Origin: CAYRSA01 sp964494845
Lineage (GTDB): Bacteria; Patescibacteriota; Saccharimonadia; Saccharimonadales; JAGQNJ01
Length of the DNA: 54,145 bases
Assembly (NCBI GenBank): GCA_964494845.1
Contig: CAZBSC010000002.1
Span: 1-54,145 of the forward strand
Direction: 5' to 3'
Part shown: piece after piece, positions 30,747 to 40,712 of the stretch
Layout: each line of letters starts with the position of its first letter
Position numbering within the stretch: the stretch's first letter is position 1
Translations under genes and position numbers: made by a program
The notes under the pieces: generated by a model
Databases searched by the model: none
Told to the model about the DNA's origin: nothing
The model's input: the letters and a program-made list of their open reading frames with translations, nothing else

Positions 30747-33700
30747 ATGAAAGATGTTAACCTACCATCAAATGACATTGACGCAGACGATTTAAGAGCT
30801 TCTTCGTTAAATAATTCTGAGGTGATTGTTGGTAATGTCCAGAAGAAGTCTTTTTTTAAGAATAAAAAGGTACTGGGCATATGTTTGTTAGTAATTGGTT
30901 TACTAGGCCTATCTTACTTAGGTTTCTTGAATTTTTATAAAACCGCAGAAAAACAAGGCTTTAAAGATATAGTAATTGGCGATACGACAATCACTAAAGC
31001 CGATATTGATAGATATGCTCGAAGTATCGAGAATTATAAGAAAGATAATCCTGACCTGAAATTTAATCAGTCAGCAAGCGAGATAGCTATAGATGATTTG
31101 GTTATGAACGCGGCGCTAATAAAAGAAGCAAAAGAGCGCAAAAAGTCTTTAACAGAGGCAGAGCTTAGAAAGATCTATAAGATTCCAAAAACTACTACTG
31201 ATTATCAAGCGACAGTTAAATCCTGGAAGTCTTACGATGGGTCGGGCTATTTTGTCTATACGGTTGAAGAAAATCTACAATTACGCAAGAAACTAACAGA
31301 GGATATTTTGGCGAAGAAATCAATATTTCTAACAGCTGTCAATTTTGACGCGCCATTTTTTAGATTAGAAAAAAACGCCAACAAGTTAAAGGGTCTTCAT
31401 GAACAAGCTAAAGACAGACTAACCAAAGAGCTATTGCCGTTATTCCAGAAAAAACTTAGTAAATCAGAAATTGCCAAAAAAGCCGATGTTAACTATGTCG
31501 ATAACCAAAAAGAACCAAATGACATCTATAAACTTTTTATGAAAAAAATCGTGACTACTGCTGGTTATATGGAGCAGTACACATCATCTCAAGTTAGCAA
31601 TCCAAAATTTAACGATATGAAAACAATAGAAAAATCAGGCAAGCTTAACGAATCATTTTATGATTTGGATAATGTTGATTACGGTATTTTAATAAATGAC
31701 CTAAAAAATACTAATCAGGAAATTGATAAGTTAAAAAACGTCGGTGATTATACAGGAGTATTTGCTTCAAAGACAGGTAGATATATGATTGCTAGACTCG
31801 AGAAAAAGTCCGGTGGTGATTATTCTAACTGGGAAGAATTCTTAAATAAATACAAAGAACAGTCAATTCCAAAAGAGAACAAAATTTCTAAATCGTCCCA
31901 GAGTAATGCTAAAAAGTCGCCTAATCTTTTGTCGCAACTGGCGACTCCACAGACTGTGAAAGCCCAGAGCGTGGTTCCGGGCGGGTGCGGTAGTCATCAA
32001 ATTACGGCTTCGATTGCATTAGTCTTTCCAAACGGAGCAAGTGCTCAAGCACTAGTAGCGATTAGTCAATCAGCTAATGTATGTCTTCCTGGAGGTGCTA
32101 GCGCGTGGGGCGATGGATATGCATCAATTAGCGGTACCTGTTGGGGGTCACCACCTACTTCATCCTACACTTTGCCTTCGGGCTATAGGGTTACGGCTGA
32201 CCTAACAAGTACCTGGAGTCCAAGTGACACGAATGCTTACCATGTATGGCAAAGGATGGTTTATTTGGCAAGAAATTATAACCCGCCACCACCAAACCCA
32301 CCACCAAACAATAATCCAGGAAACCCTGGAGGAAACCCCGGAAACAATCCTGTTGAGCCGACATGTTCAGTAAGCGCGACTCTGTCGCAAAATCCTACTA
32401 CGCTCCAATACAACGTAACAATTTCTTGGTCAAGCAGTCATAACCAGAGTCAATCGCTAAGCTGGTCGGGTAGTGGCCAAAGTGGCGTAACCGTAGAACA
32501 AAATGTGACGAGTTTTCCGCGGACGTATACAGGCACATTTACGAATGGCAACTTTGATCCGCCTAGATCCGTGACCTGTTCTGACACTGTAAACTTAACG
32601 GGACCGCCACCACCTGAACTACCAACCTCACCAATGCTTCAACCGTATATGCGTGTCTATGGTAATGACGTGATTGTCGGCAGTGTCTTTAAAAATGATG
32701 CCGGAGAATGTGAAACGACCAGTACTAGTGAACCGATAACTGGTATAACTAAATCTAAAATTGTCGATGACAAACGGGTATATGCCGGTGCATCTGGTCA
32801 GTTCGCGGTTTTTGATAATAGTAAAGATGAATATTGGAAACCACCGTATGGAGACATCAAGCAGTTCTTTAGTGACAACCAGCGATCTCAGGCCTCTGTT
32901 GACCGTACTGAACTAGGCGGTCTTACAATGCCCGGAAATACCATACCCCCCAATGACTTAACTTTCGGCAATCATTATAGTGTTTACACGCCAAATAAAT
33001 CTGGTAGCGATAAAGTAGATGATGTTAATTATCCAGGCTGGTGGAAACAAAAAAGTGGTAGAGTCCCAGCTTGGGGTGGCAATAGTGGATTAGTGATGTG
33101 CATACCAAATTATTATGGTGACACAGAAGCCGCTGGCGTTAAATCAGTTCCTGGAGGCATATTAAGCGATATAGCCAGAACTCTTACCCTTCCGATTGAA
33201 GATACAGAGCGAAAACTACTACTCGTCAACGGTGATCTATTTATCGATAAAAATGTAAAGTATAAAAATACATCATGGGACAGCGTATCTGATATTCCTA
33301 ATGTAACAGTAATCGTAAAAGGCAATATTAGAATAGACAAAGACGTCACACAACTTGACGGAATATATGTCGCTCAACCTAAAAATTCTGCTTCTGGCAA
33401 TAATCCTGATGATGGAGGGTTAATATATACATGTTCTCAGATATATAGACCGTATCTTATTAGAGACCTAAGAGCAAATTGTGGCAAACAATTAGTTATC
33501 AACGGTTCCTTTATCTCTAAGAAAGTGATATTCCATAGGACTAAAGGTTCAGTTGTTTGTGATGAAAGACTTCCAGCTACCGTCCCTTGTACCCCTGCAG
33601 AGCCAAATGAATCAGCAGACTCTGATAATATTGCCGAAGTCTTCAATTTTAGCCCAGAGGCCTATATGACACCACTTAACGTCAGCTTGCAGTCGGCTTT

Positions 33701-33749
33701 ACCATTCCAAAAGTACGATTCTATCACCAGCCTACCCCCAGTATTTTAA
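30747..33749 (+). CDS. Large membrane-anchored surface protein with SurA-like domain
   Basis: About 1000 aa. It has a charged N terminus, one membrane helix (42-62), and then a SurA_N-like helical region (about 75-200; ITKADIDRYARSIENYKK, LVMNAALIKEAKERKKSLTE). A segment at about 335-355 (VGDYTGVFASKTGRYMIARL) resembles the end of parvulin-type folding catalysts. After a Pro/Asn/Gly-rich linker (about 512-542) comes an Ig-like domain, and then a ~350-residue C-terminal domain with several Cys (LLLVNGDLFIDKNV, VIVKGNIRIDKDVTQLDGIY). I take ATG 30747 rather than the in-frame TTG at 30726. It directly precedes pilM, so a pilus-tip or pilin-folding role is possible. No catalytic residues can be named. 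Confidence 0.75.
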   Translation: MKDVNLPSNDIDADDLRASSLNNSEVIVGNVQKKSFFKNKKVLGICLLVIGLLGLSYLGFLNFYKTAEKQGFKDIVIGDTTITKADIDRYARSIENYKKDNPDLKFNQSASEIAIDDLVMNAALIKEAKERKKSLTEAELRKIYKIPKTTTDYQATVKSWKSYDGSGYFVYTVEENLQLRKKLTEDILAKKSIFLTAVNFDAPFFRLEKNANKLKGLHEQAKDRLTKELLPLFQKKLSKSEIAKKADVNYVDNQKEPNDIYKLFMKKIVTTAGYMEQYTSSQVSNPKFNDMKTIEKSGKLNESFYDLDNVDYGILINDLKNTNQEIDKLKNVGDYTGVFASKTGRYMIARLEKKSGGDYSNWEEFLNKYKEQSIPKENKISKSSQSNAKKSPNLLSQLATPQTVKAQSVVPGGCGSHQITASIALVFPNGASAQALVAISQSANVCLPGGASAWGDGYASISGTCWGSPPTSSYTLPSGYRVTADLTSTWSPSDTNAYHVWQRMVYLARNYNPPPPNPPPNNNPGNPGGNPGNNPVEPTCSVSATLSQNPTTLQYNVTISWSSSHNQSQSLSWSGSGQSGVTVEQNVTSFPRTYTGTFTNGNFDPPRSVTCSDTVNLTGPPPPELPTSPMLQPYMRVYGNDVIVGSVFKNDAGECETTSTSEPITGITKSKIVDDKRVYAGASGQFAVFDNSKDEYWKPPYGDIKQFFSDNQRSQASVDRTELGGLTMPGNTIPPNDLTFGNHYSVYTPNKSGSDKVDDVNYPGWWKQKSGRVPAWGGNSGLVMCIPNYYGDTEAAGVKSVPGGILSDIARTLTLPIEDTERKLLLVNGDLFIDKNVKYKNTSWDSVSDIPNVTVIVKGNIRIDKDVTQLDGIYVAQPKNSASGNNPDDGGLIYTCSQIYRPYLIRDLRANCGKQLVINGSFISKKVIFHRTKGSVVCDERLPATVPCTPAEPNESADSDNIAEVFNFSPEAYMTPLNVSLQSALPFQKYDSITSLPPVF

Positions 33750-33796
33750 CCAAAAATAACAGAAAATATACTTGCCTTCGACGGTTATGCTTATGG

Positions 33797-33802
33797 TATA
33801 CT
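33797..33802 (+). promoter_or_regulatory. Extended -10 box of the pil operon
   Basis: TGG followed by TATACT ends nine bases before the pilM ATG (33812), with TTGCCT 19 bases upstream. It gives the pilus operon its own start point with almost no leader. Confidence 0.45.
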
Positions 33803-33811
33803 GGTCATAAG

Positions 33812-34852
33812 ATGAGTTTATTGTCCGGAGTATCTGATTTTTTTGGACTTGATCTCGGCACCACAGCAGTTAGAGTCGTAGAGTTAAGAGGGGGTGGGCC
33901 GACCAAGCAGTTGTTTAAGTACGCCTCCGCGCCAATAAATAGTGCGATTGCAGCTAGTGATGCTGATAATGATCAACATAAAGTAGCTCAAGTTATCCAT
34001 GATTTAATAACTACATCGCAAATATCAACTAGAAATGTTGCTGTCGGTATACCGTCGTACAAGGTATTCACGACAGTGGTGGATATAGATAGACTTTCGC
34101 CTAATGATCTAGCTAAAACTATCCGACTTCAGGCGGATTCTCTTATACCAACACCGCTTTCAGAGTCAAAAATAGACTGGGCAGTAATAGGAGATTCACC
34201 CAAGGATAAATCTAAACAAGAAGTCTTATTGACTAGTGTTACCAACGAATATATAGAAAAACAATTGGATATTTTGGAGTCTATCGGTCTGAATGTTATA
34301 GCTTTCGAACCGGACAATCTGGCGTTAGCCCGCGCAATGGTAGCCCCTGAATCGACAAATCCGCAGGTTGTTTTGGATATTGGCCACAAGACTACTGATT
34401 TAGTGATAGTAATGAATGGTGCCCCCAGGCTAACTAGATCTATCCCGACTGGGTCTGAGGCTATTTTACGCTCGGCTGTACAGAACTTGGGCATAGATCA
34501 GAAACAAGCTGAACAGTTTGTTTTCAAGTTTGGTTTAAACAAGAACAAGTTAGAGGGACAAATCTACCAGTCTATTATCGGCACTGTAGATTTAATCGTT
34601 AGTGAAGTAGAAAAATCTATTAAATTTTTTCAAACACGCTACGTTGACACGCCTATTGATAGAATTGTTGTCACTGGTAATGCCGCTGGTCTCCCAGAGT
34701 TCCCACTTTACGTTGCTAATAAAACCGGCCTAAAAGTAGAAATAGGCAATGCCTGGAGAAATGTAGCCTATCCCCAATCCCAACAAAATGAATTGTTATC
34801 AGTGTCCAATAATTTCGGAGTGTCAATCGGTCTGGCGGAGAGGATAGAATGA
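33812..34852 (+). CDS. pilM: Type IV pilus assembly protein PilM
   Basis: Cytosolic actin-like ATPase of the pilus inner-membrane platform that binds the N terminus of PilN. The FtsA-like fold shows FFGLDLGTTAVRVVELRGG (ATP phosphate-1, about 7-25), VVLDIGHKTTDLVIVMNG (phosphate-2, about 188-205) and IVVTGNAAGLPEF (adenosine, about 289-301). At 346 aa it is of normal length. The ATGA overlap with pilN couples translation. It is the first gene of pilM-N-O-(83 aa)-B-T-C. Confidence 0.95.
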   Translation: MSLLSGVSDFFGLDLGTTAVRVVELRGGGPTKQLFKYASAPINSAIAASDADNDQHKVAQVIHDLITTSQISTRNVAVGIPSYKVFTTVVDIDRLSPNDLAKTIRLQADSLIPTPLSESKIDWAVIGDSPKDKSKQEVLLTSVTNEYIEKQLDILESIGLNVIAFEPDNLALARAMVAPESTNPQVVLDIGHKTTDLVIVMNGAPRLTRSIPTGSEAILRSAVQNLGIDQKQAEQFVFKFGLNKNKLEGQIYQSIIGTVDLIVSEVEKSIKFFQTRYVDTPIDRIVVTGNAAGLPEFPLYVANKTGLKVEIGNAWRNVAYPQSQQNELLSVSNNFGVSIGLAERIE

Positions 34853-35535
34853 TCCAATTTAATCTATTACCATCAGTAAAGATCGAGTACATAAAAGCAG
34901 CTAGGACGAAGCGCATGGTCATTACGGTCGCTGTTTTAGCCGCCGGCTTTGCCTTCCTTTTGTTCATGATTCTATTCATAAACGTGAATGTGATACAAAC
35001 CAAGCACATCAAGAACGTTACAAAAGATATAAAAGACAATGTGTCCAAATTGGAAGCAGTTGAAGATATAGACAAGGTTCTTACGGTCCAAAACCAGCTG
35101 AAAGCACTCCCGCCACTACACGAACAAAAACCTGCAGCCAATAGAGCACTGAGTTACGTCAGAAAATTGACACCAAAAGCAGCAAGCGTATCACAAGTAT
35201 TAATTGACTTTGATGAATCTACAATTAGCATTGACGGGACAGCGAATTCTCTTGTAACAGTAAATAAGTTCGTTGATACGTTGAAATTTACAAAATATAC
35301 AGTAGAAGGTTCTAATGAGTTAAAAAACGCATTTTCGGAAGTAGTGCTAAGTACATTCAGTATTAACGACGCCGGAGCCACATTCCAAATCAAATTAAAA
35401 TTTGATCCGGTTATTTTTGACAATACTAAGGACGTGCAGCTAATTGTCCCCAGTATAATATCTACCAGGTCCCAAACGGAAAAACCAACCGATCTATTCA
35501 AAGCGCCGGCAACTAGCAAAGATAGAGAAAACTAG
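34849..35535 (+). CDS. pilN: Type IV pilus assembly protein PilN
   Basis: Bitopic inner-membrane protein. The first residues, IQFNLLPSVKIEYIKAARTK, contain the conserved INLLP-type motif that docks into PilM. A membrane helix (about 24-46), a coiled-coil segment and a periplasmic-type ferredoxin-like domain follow. Length 228 aa. It overlaps pilM by four bases and precedes pilO by 11 bases. The fold and order fix the identification, because PilN sequences are poorly conserved. Confidence 0.88.
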   Translation: MIQFNLLPSVKIEYIKAARTKRMVITVAVLAAGFAFLLFMILFINVNVIQTKHIKNVTKDIKDNVSKLEAVEDIDKVLTVQNQLKALPPLHEQKPAANRALSYVRKLTPKAASVSQVLIDFDESTISIDGTANSLVTVNKFVDTLKFTKYTVEGSNELKNAFSEVVLSTFSINDAGATFQIKLKFDPVIFDNTKDVQLIVPSIISTRSQTEKPTDLFKAPATSKDREN

Positions 35536-35546
35536 TAAGGAAAAAC

Positions 35547-36215
35547 ATGGCAAAAAGACACGTATCACAAAAAGTAACTCAGATTGACAGGGCGAATACC
35601 ACCATGGTTGTTTGTGTGGCTGTGTCTGCATTCATCTTTATTTTTTCACTTGTAGCCAGTCACGCCCTTTGGTCCAAGATGTCTTACCAGAGCAAGATTA
35701 TAGGTGCTAAAGAAAAGGCAAGAGACCAGCTGATTGCAAATATTAATAAAGTCGGGAATCTGGTGGTATCTTATAAAGCATTTGTAGAAACTGCCGACAA
35801 TATATTAGGCGGGAGTCCATCTGGAAAAGGCGACAAAGATGGGAACAACGCAAAGATTGTGTTGGATGCATTGCCAAGCAAATATGATTTCCCTGGCCTG
35901 ACGACAAGTATCGAAAAAATTCTAAAGAATAATAACAGTTCTATTAACAGTATTAGCGGGACTGATGATGAACTTTCTCAGGTTAGTAAAAATAATAGCA
36001 ATCAGCCTATTGCAATGTCATTCAAGCTCTCTGCCGATGGTACATACGATTCTACGCAGAAATTACTAGGATTACTGCAGAATTCAATTAGACCAATTCA
36101 CGTTAAGCAACTAGGATTGGCCAGTGCCGAAAATGGCATAGAGGTGACAGTCACCGCGGACAGTTACTATCAGCCAGAAAAAACTCTAACCATTCAGAAG
36201 AAGGTGATTAAGTAG
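35547..36215 (+). CDS. pilO: PilO-like type IV pilus alignment protein
   Basis: A 222-aa bitopic protein with a membrane helix at about 20-43 (MVVCVAVSAFIFIFSLVAS), a coiled coil, and an outer domain of PilO type (IAMSFKLSADGTYDSTQKLL, IEVTVTADSYYQPEK). PilN and PilO form heterodimers that link PilM to the pilus machinery. TAAGGAAAAAC provides the SD. The name rests on position and topology as well as the C-terminal pattern. Confidence 0.82.
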   Translation: MAKRHVSQKVTQIDRANTTMVVCVAVSAFIFIFSLVASHALWSKMSYQSKIIGAKEKARDQLIANINKVGNLVVSYKAFVETADNILGGSPSGKGDKDGNNAKIVLDALPSKYDFPGLTTSIEKILKNNNSSINSISGTDDELSQVSKNNSNQPIAMSFKLSADGTYDSTQKLLGLLQNSIRPIHVKQLGLASAENGIEVTVTADSYYQPEKTLTIQKKVIK

Positions 36216-36216
36216 C

Positions 36217-36468
36217 ATGAAACAAAAAGATATTGCAGTCATCGTAGTAGTAGTCGTTATTAGTGGTTTTATTTCGTATTTTGTATCTAACGCCTTGTTT
36301 TCATCCCCCAAACGTCTTAAGACAGAGGTCGAGGTTGTGGAGCCTATAAGTGCTAGCTTTAGCCAGCCAGACAAACGTTACTTCAATAAGTCTTCTATCA
36401 ATCCCACGCAGACAATTACTATAGGTGATAGCGAGAATCAACAACCATTTCAGCAGTCGAGTAACTAA
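36217..36468 (+). CDS. Small bitopic protein in the PilP position
   Basis: An 83-aa protein with one N-terminal membrane helix (about 6-27, IAVIVVVVVISGFISYFV) and a Ser/Gln/Asn-rich outer tail with no clear fold. It occupies the place where PilP lies in diderm operons. It has no lipobox Cys and no PilP beta domain, and no secretin gene (pilQ) follows. It is therefore probably a lineage-specific pilus component rather than PilP. It starts one base after the pilO stop. Confidence 0.6.
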   Translation: MKQKDIAVIVVVVVISGFISYFVSNALFSSPKRLKTEVEVVEPISASFSQPDKRYFNKSSINPTQTITIGDSENQQPFQQSSN

Positions 36469-36482
36469 GGGAGACTAGACCT

Positions 36483-38273
36483 ATGAGTGTCTTGTCTGAA
36501 GATATACAAAAACAAGTCGAGCAAGCTTTAATTAGTAAAAATTTGCTCGATGCTGATTTAGCGAAACGACTTCGGCAAAAAGCCACTGATCAAAGTACGC
36601 CATTTTTACAATTGCTAGTGGTAGAGGGCGGTATATCCAATGAAGTTCTGACAAAAACAATAGCTAACGTCACCAACGTTCCTTACGTAAATCTCAGTAA
36701 CGCAAAAGTAGATGCTAACGTGTTGGCGTTGTTACCTCAAGATATCGCCGAACTATACATGACTGTGCCATTGGGCGAGATGCAACATCGCCTAGTGGTT
36801 GCAATGCTAGATGCAGACAACATACAAGCTGTTGATTTCCTGTCAAATAAAATAGGTCGTCCACTGAAGGTATACGCTGCTTCTGAAGAGGGCATCCGAA
36901 GAGTTCTGAGCCAGTACGAGTCCAAGATAGATCAAAATGTAGCCAACGCCTTCAAAAAGCCGGACGAAACCACTGAGACAGAGTCCTCAAAAGAAGCTGC
37001 GATAGCACAAAATAATATAGAGTCAGTTGTTGCCGATTCACCAATTAGCAAGGCGTTATCCGCGATACTAGAATACGCCGCAAATAATAGAGCTAGTGAT
37101 ATACACATCGAGCCGTTGGCGGAAGAGATTAAAATACGAGCTCGAATAGATGGCGTACTGCGAGAAATAATGAGATTACCAAAGAGCACAGAAGCGCCGC
37201 TAGTATCTAGGATAAAAATTTTGGCTAGTCTAAAGATTGACGAACACCGCATTCCTCAAGATGGACAATTTACCGTACGCGTTGCCAGGCGTGATATAGA
37301 TCTGCGAATTGCAATATCCCCTGTGGTGTGGGGGGAGCAGGTTGTAATCAGGCTGCTAGACAAATCTGGAACCAGCCTAAAACTAGAAGAAATGGGATAT
37401 ATGGGCCGCTCTCTAAAGCAAATTAGGGAAGCTTTGAAATTTTCTAATGGCATGGTTCTTACATCTGGTCCTACCGGATCAGGAAAATCTACGTCAATGT
37501 ATGCCTTGATCCAGGAAATTAAAAGTGAAGAAATAAACATAGTCACACTGGAAGACCCGGTTGAATACAAAATGCCTGGTGTAAACCAAATACAGGTTAA
37601 TAACGAAGTAGGACTGACTTTTGCAAGTGGTCTGAGATCGATACTGCGCCAAGACCCAAATGTTGTAATGGTCGGAGAGATTAGAGATAAAGAAACCGCT
37701 CAATTATCTGTTCAGGCCGCATTAACTGGGCACCTTGTGTTTTCGACGCTGCATACTAACTCTGCTGCCGGCATTCTGCCGCGACTACTTGATATGGGCA
37801 TAGAACCATTCCTAATCGCTAGTACTGTCCGGGCAGTTATTGGCCAAAGACTAGTTAGGCGTATCGGTGAGGACAAAGAAGAATACAAGTCCAGCCCGAC
37901 CGAAACAGAGGCTATTAGATCGACCATAGGTCATTTATTGCCCGAAACTGAACAAGAGGCAGCTAAAGTGGCGCTTGAATTAGGCTATAAAAGCTTGCCA
38001 CTAAGTGGCCAAACCGCTTATACTTTGTACAAGGGCAAAGACGGCCCCGATGCGCCCGGTGGATATAAGGGACGAATGGGCTTGTATGAGGTATTTAATA
38101 TCAACGAAGATATCCAAAATCTCATACTAAAGCATTCAACAAGTGCTGAAATCCAAAAAGCCGCGCAAGCCCAAGGCATGATAAGCATGCGTCAAGACGG
38201 GTACTTGAAGGCTCTGGCCGGATTAACAACACTAGCAGAGGTAAATAGGGTGGCGGGAACAGAAAGCGCCTAA
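36483..38273 (+). CDS. pilB: Type IV pilus extension ATPase PilB
   Basis: Hexameric motor that powers pilus polymerisation. An MshEN N-terminal domain (about 1-150) with LLVVEGGISNEVLTKTIANV is followed by the GspE/PilB core. Walker A is SGPTGSGKSTS (about 327-337), with the Asp box VTLEDPVEYKMPGVNQ, Walker B VMVGEIRDKETAQ and the His box LTGHLVFSTLHTN. The tetracysteine zinc motif usual in the C-terminal domain of PilB/GspE is missing (that stretch has no Cys). At 596 aa it is of normal length. GGGAG gives the SD. Confidence 0.96.
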   Translation: MSVLSEDIQKQVEQALISKNLLDADLAKRLRQKATDQSTPFLQLLVVEGGISNEVLTKTIANVTNVPYVNLSNAKVDANVLALLPQDIAELYMTVPLGEMQHRLVVAMLDADNIQAVDFLSNKIGRPLKVYAASEEGIRRVLSQYESKIDQNVANAFKKPDETTETESSKEAAIAQNNIESVVADSPISKALSAILEYAANNRASDIHIEPLAEEIKIRARIDGVLREIMRLPKSTEAPLVSRIKILASLKIDEHRIPQDGQFTVRVARRDIDLRIAISPVVWGEQVVIRLLDKSGTSLKLEEMGYMGRSLKQIREALKFSNGMVLTSGPTGSGKSTSMYALIQEIKSEEINIVTLEDPVEYKMPGVNQIQVNNEVGLTFASGLRSILRQDPNVVMVGEIRDKETAQLSVQAALTGHLVFSTLHTNSAAGILPRLLDMGIEPFLIASTVRAVIGQRLVRRIGEDKEEYKSSPTETEAIRSTIGHLLPETEQEAAKVALELGYKSLPLSGQTAYTLYKGKDGPDAPGGYKGRMGLYEVFNINEDIQNLILKHSTSAEIQKAAQAQGMISMRQDGYLKALAGLTTLAEVNRVAGTESA

Positions 38274-38296
38274 TAAAAGGGGAATTTATCATAATT

Positions 38297-39391
38297 ATGG
38301 GCACGACAAATACAACCAGTACATCTCAGGGAGAGATAAGAATCGAACCATTGCTTGATGAAGTAATAAAGAAAAAAGCTTCAGATCTTCATCTTCAGGT
38401 CGGGTTACCGCCTATTTTGAGAATTGATGGTAAGCTTGGGCCTGTTTCTGAAGCCAACTTGCTCACCGAAGAAAGTATCGAGACGTTAATTTTTTCAATT
38501 TTAGATGATGATCAAAAAAAGATTCTCCTAAAAGACAAAGAATTTGATTTTAGTTTTGCATACGGTGATTTAGGTAGGTTTCGTGTTAATGCTTTCCACG
38601 AGCGTGGTAACATCGCTGCGGCATTGCGGCTCATTCCTAACCAATTGTTGACGGTGGAACAACTAGGATTGCCGCAAATTGTCAATAAATTTGCTGATTT
38701 CCCAAGAGGTCTGGTGCTGGTTACGGGTCCAACTGGGTCTGGTAAATCAACTACGTTGGCTGCTTTGGTAGACAAGATAAATACTGAACGATCCGACCAT
38801 ATAGTTACCATTGAAGACCCGGTAGAATTTACCCATAAATCCAAGAAATCTGTAGTTGTACAACGCGAAGTTCATTATGATACCTATTCGTTTTCAGCCG
38901 CTCTTAGGAGCAGTCTACGCCAGGATCCAGATGTGGTCTTGATAGGAGAAATGCGTGACCTAGAGACGATTGCAGCAGCTATTACAATTGCCGAGACAGG
39001 ACACCTAGTTTTTGCCACATTACACACCAATAGCGCAGCTCAATCAATCGACAGGATGATAGATGTTTTTCCTCCTCACCAACAACCACAAATTCGTTCT
39101 CAATTGGCAAATATACTAATGGCAATATGTTCTCAGCGATTAATTCCGTCAATTGGTGGGGGAAGACACGCTGCTGCGGAAATTTTGATTGCTACGCCAG
39201 CCGTAAGAAATATTATTCGCGAAGGAAAGAGTCACCAGCTAGAGGCCGTCATACAAACAGGATCAGAATTTGGCATGCAATCTATGGATAAAACGCTAGT
39301 TGGGATGGTTCAAAAAGGTCTTATTACTTATGATGAAGCTCGAAATTACGCTGTTGATCTAGACGAGTTAGACCGAATGATGAGGACTTGA
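38297..39391 (+). CDS. pilT: Type IV pilus retraction ATPase PilT
   Basis: Motor for pilus depolymerisation, twitching and DNA uptake. It shows ASDLHLQVGLPPILRIDG at the N terminus, Walker A TGPTGSGKSTT (about 142-152), Walker B VVLIGEMRDLET, the His box ETGHLVFATLHTNSAAQ, and the PilT-type VFPPHQQPQIRSQLA. The strict AIRNLIREGK-type C-terminal motif appears as AVRNIIREGKSHQL. At 364 aa it is of normal length. Its presence next to pilB predicts retractable pili. Confidence 0.96.
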   Translation: MGTTNTTSTSQGEIRIEPLLDEVIKKKASDLHLQVGLPPILRIDGKLGPVSEANLLTEESIETLIFSILDDDQKKILLKDKEFDFSFAYGDLGRFRVNAFHERGNIAAALRLIPNQLLTVEQLGLPQIVNKFADFPRGLVLVTGPTGSGKSTTLAALVDKINTERSDHIVTIEDPVEFTHKSKKSVVVQREVHYDTYSFSAALRSSLRQDPDVVLIGEMRDLETIAAAITIAETGHLVFATLHTNSAAQSIDRMIDVFPPHQQPQIRSQLANILMAICSQRLIPSIGGGRHAAAEILIATPAVRNIIREGKSHQLEAVIQTGSEFGMQSMDKTLVGMVQKGLITYDEARNYAVDLDELDRMMRT

Positions 39392-39400
39392 TAATAGACT

Positions 39401-40618
39401 ATGCTTACATTCAAATACACTGCTAGAGACCCAATTAGTGGGAAAAAGGTATCTGATAAGATTTCAGCTGAATCTGAACAAGCTGCAACTAAAGCTATTC
39501 AGAAAGAGGGGCTTGCCCCGATTGCAATAACGCCTATGAACACTTCAAAGGGTGGCATTAATAGGTTCACTCATAGGATAAAAACAAAAGATAAAGTTTT
39601 GTTTTCTCGACAATTGTCTACCCTTATTAATGCCGGGCTACCCTTGGTGCAGAGCTTGAGGAATGTTTCGGGCCAAACCCAAAACAAAAAACTCCAAATA
39701 ATAATCAACGATATTATTACTGATGTTGAATCTGGGCTCGCGTTCTCGGCTGCATTAGCAAAGTTCCCAGAGGTTTTTGATAACGTTTTTATTAACCTGG
39801 TGGCAGCAGGTGAAGCCTCAGGAACGTTAGATAAGGCATTAGATAGAATAGCTAACCAGAAAGAAAAAGACGCTGAAATTATCAGTAAAGTTCGGGGAGC
39901 CATGGTCTACCCGATAATTGTTTTATGCGTCATGGCGGCGGTGGTTATATTTATGATAGTCGGTGTTTTGCCAACTATAGAGCAAGTTTACAAAGGCATC
40001 CCGGGTGCTGAACTGCCATTTGTAACCAAGGCATTGCTAGGAATCGCCCACTTTACGATAAAATTCTGGTGGCTAGAAATTATTCTGCTAATCATAATTG
40101 TTTTCTCTACAAGCCGCTGGGCCCGTACACTCGGAGGCAAAAGAATAATTGATAAGTTAAAAATGCGGGCATGGCCTATAGGACGATTATTCATGAAACT
40201 CTACATGGCTAGATTTACCAGGGTAGGATCTACTTTGGTGGCAAGTGGTGTACCACTAATCCAAATGCTCGAAATTACAGGCAAGTCTGTAAGTAACATT
40301 CACATAGAAGAATCTGTCGGCCGGGCGATTGAAAAAGTTAAAGGGGGCAAAGCTTTATCTGATTCTTTGAAGGGAGATCCCAATTTCTTAGAGTTGGTGC
40401 CCGATATGTTGCATATTGGCGAGCAGTCTGGTTCAGTCGAGCAAATGCTATCCAAAACAGCTGATTATTACGAGAGAGAAGTTGACAACGAGATTAAGTC
40501 TATATCTACAATTATTGAACCTGCATTGATGATTCTGGTGGGCATAGTGGCAATAACAATCGTTACGGCAATATTGTTGCCAGTATATACTTTGGTCGGC
40601 AAGGACATTATTAAGTAG
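39401..40618 (+). CDS. pilC: Type IV pilus platform protein PilC
   Basis: Polytopic inner-membrane platform of the pilus motor. Two GspF domains are seen: the first has FSRQLSTLINAGLPLVQSL and FDNVFINLVAAGEASGTLD, and the second has FTRVGSTLVASGVPLIQMLE and MLHIGEQSGSVEQML. Three membrane helices lie near residues 167-190, 218-236 and 372-400. At 405 aa it is of normal length. It is the last gene before the independently transcribed pilin. Confidence 0.95.
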   Translation: MLTFKYTARDPISGKKVSDKISAESEQAATKAIQKEGLAPIAITPMNTSKGGINRFTHRIKTKDKVLFSRQLSTLINAGLPLVQSLRNVSGQTQNKKLQIIINDIITDVESGLAFSAALAKFPEVFDNVFINLVAAGEASGTLDKALDRIANQKEKDAEIISKVRGAMVYPIIVLCVMAAVVIFMIVGVLPTIEQVYKGIPGAELPFVTKALLGIAHFTIKFWWLEIILLIIIVFSTSRWARTLGGKRIIDKLKMRAWPIGRLFMKLYMARFTRVGSTLVASGVPLIQMLEITGKSVSNIHIEESVGRAIEKVKGGKALSDSLKGDPNFLELVPDMLHIGEQSGSVEQMLSKTADYYEREVDNEIKSISTIIEPALMILVGIVAITIVTAILLPVYTLVGKDIIK

Positions 40619-40635
40619 ATATGGTTAAAAAATAC

Positions 40636-40664
40636 TTGCTTTTGGTGTTCCACAGAGTTAGTAT
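40636..40664 (+). promoter_or_regulatory. Promoter of the pilin gene
   Basis: TTGCTT (40636-40641) and TAGTAT (40659-40664) are 17 bases apart, leaving a leader of about 42 bases with AGGGGGC as SD before the ATG at 40713. Confidence 0.5.
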
Positions 40665-40712
40665 TTAAGCATAAGTATAAATAAACAATCCGCACAGGGG
40701 GCATATTGCGAC

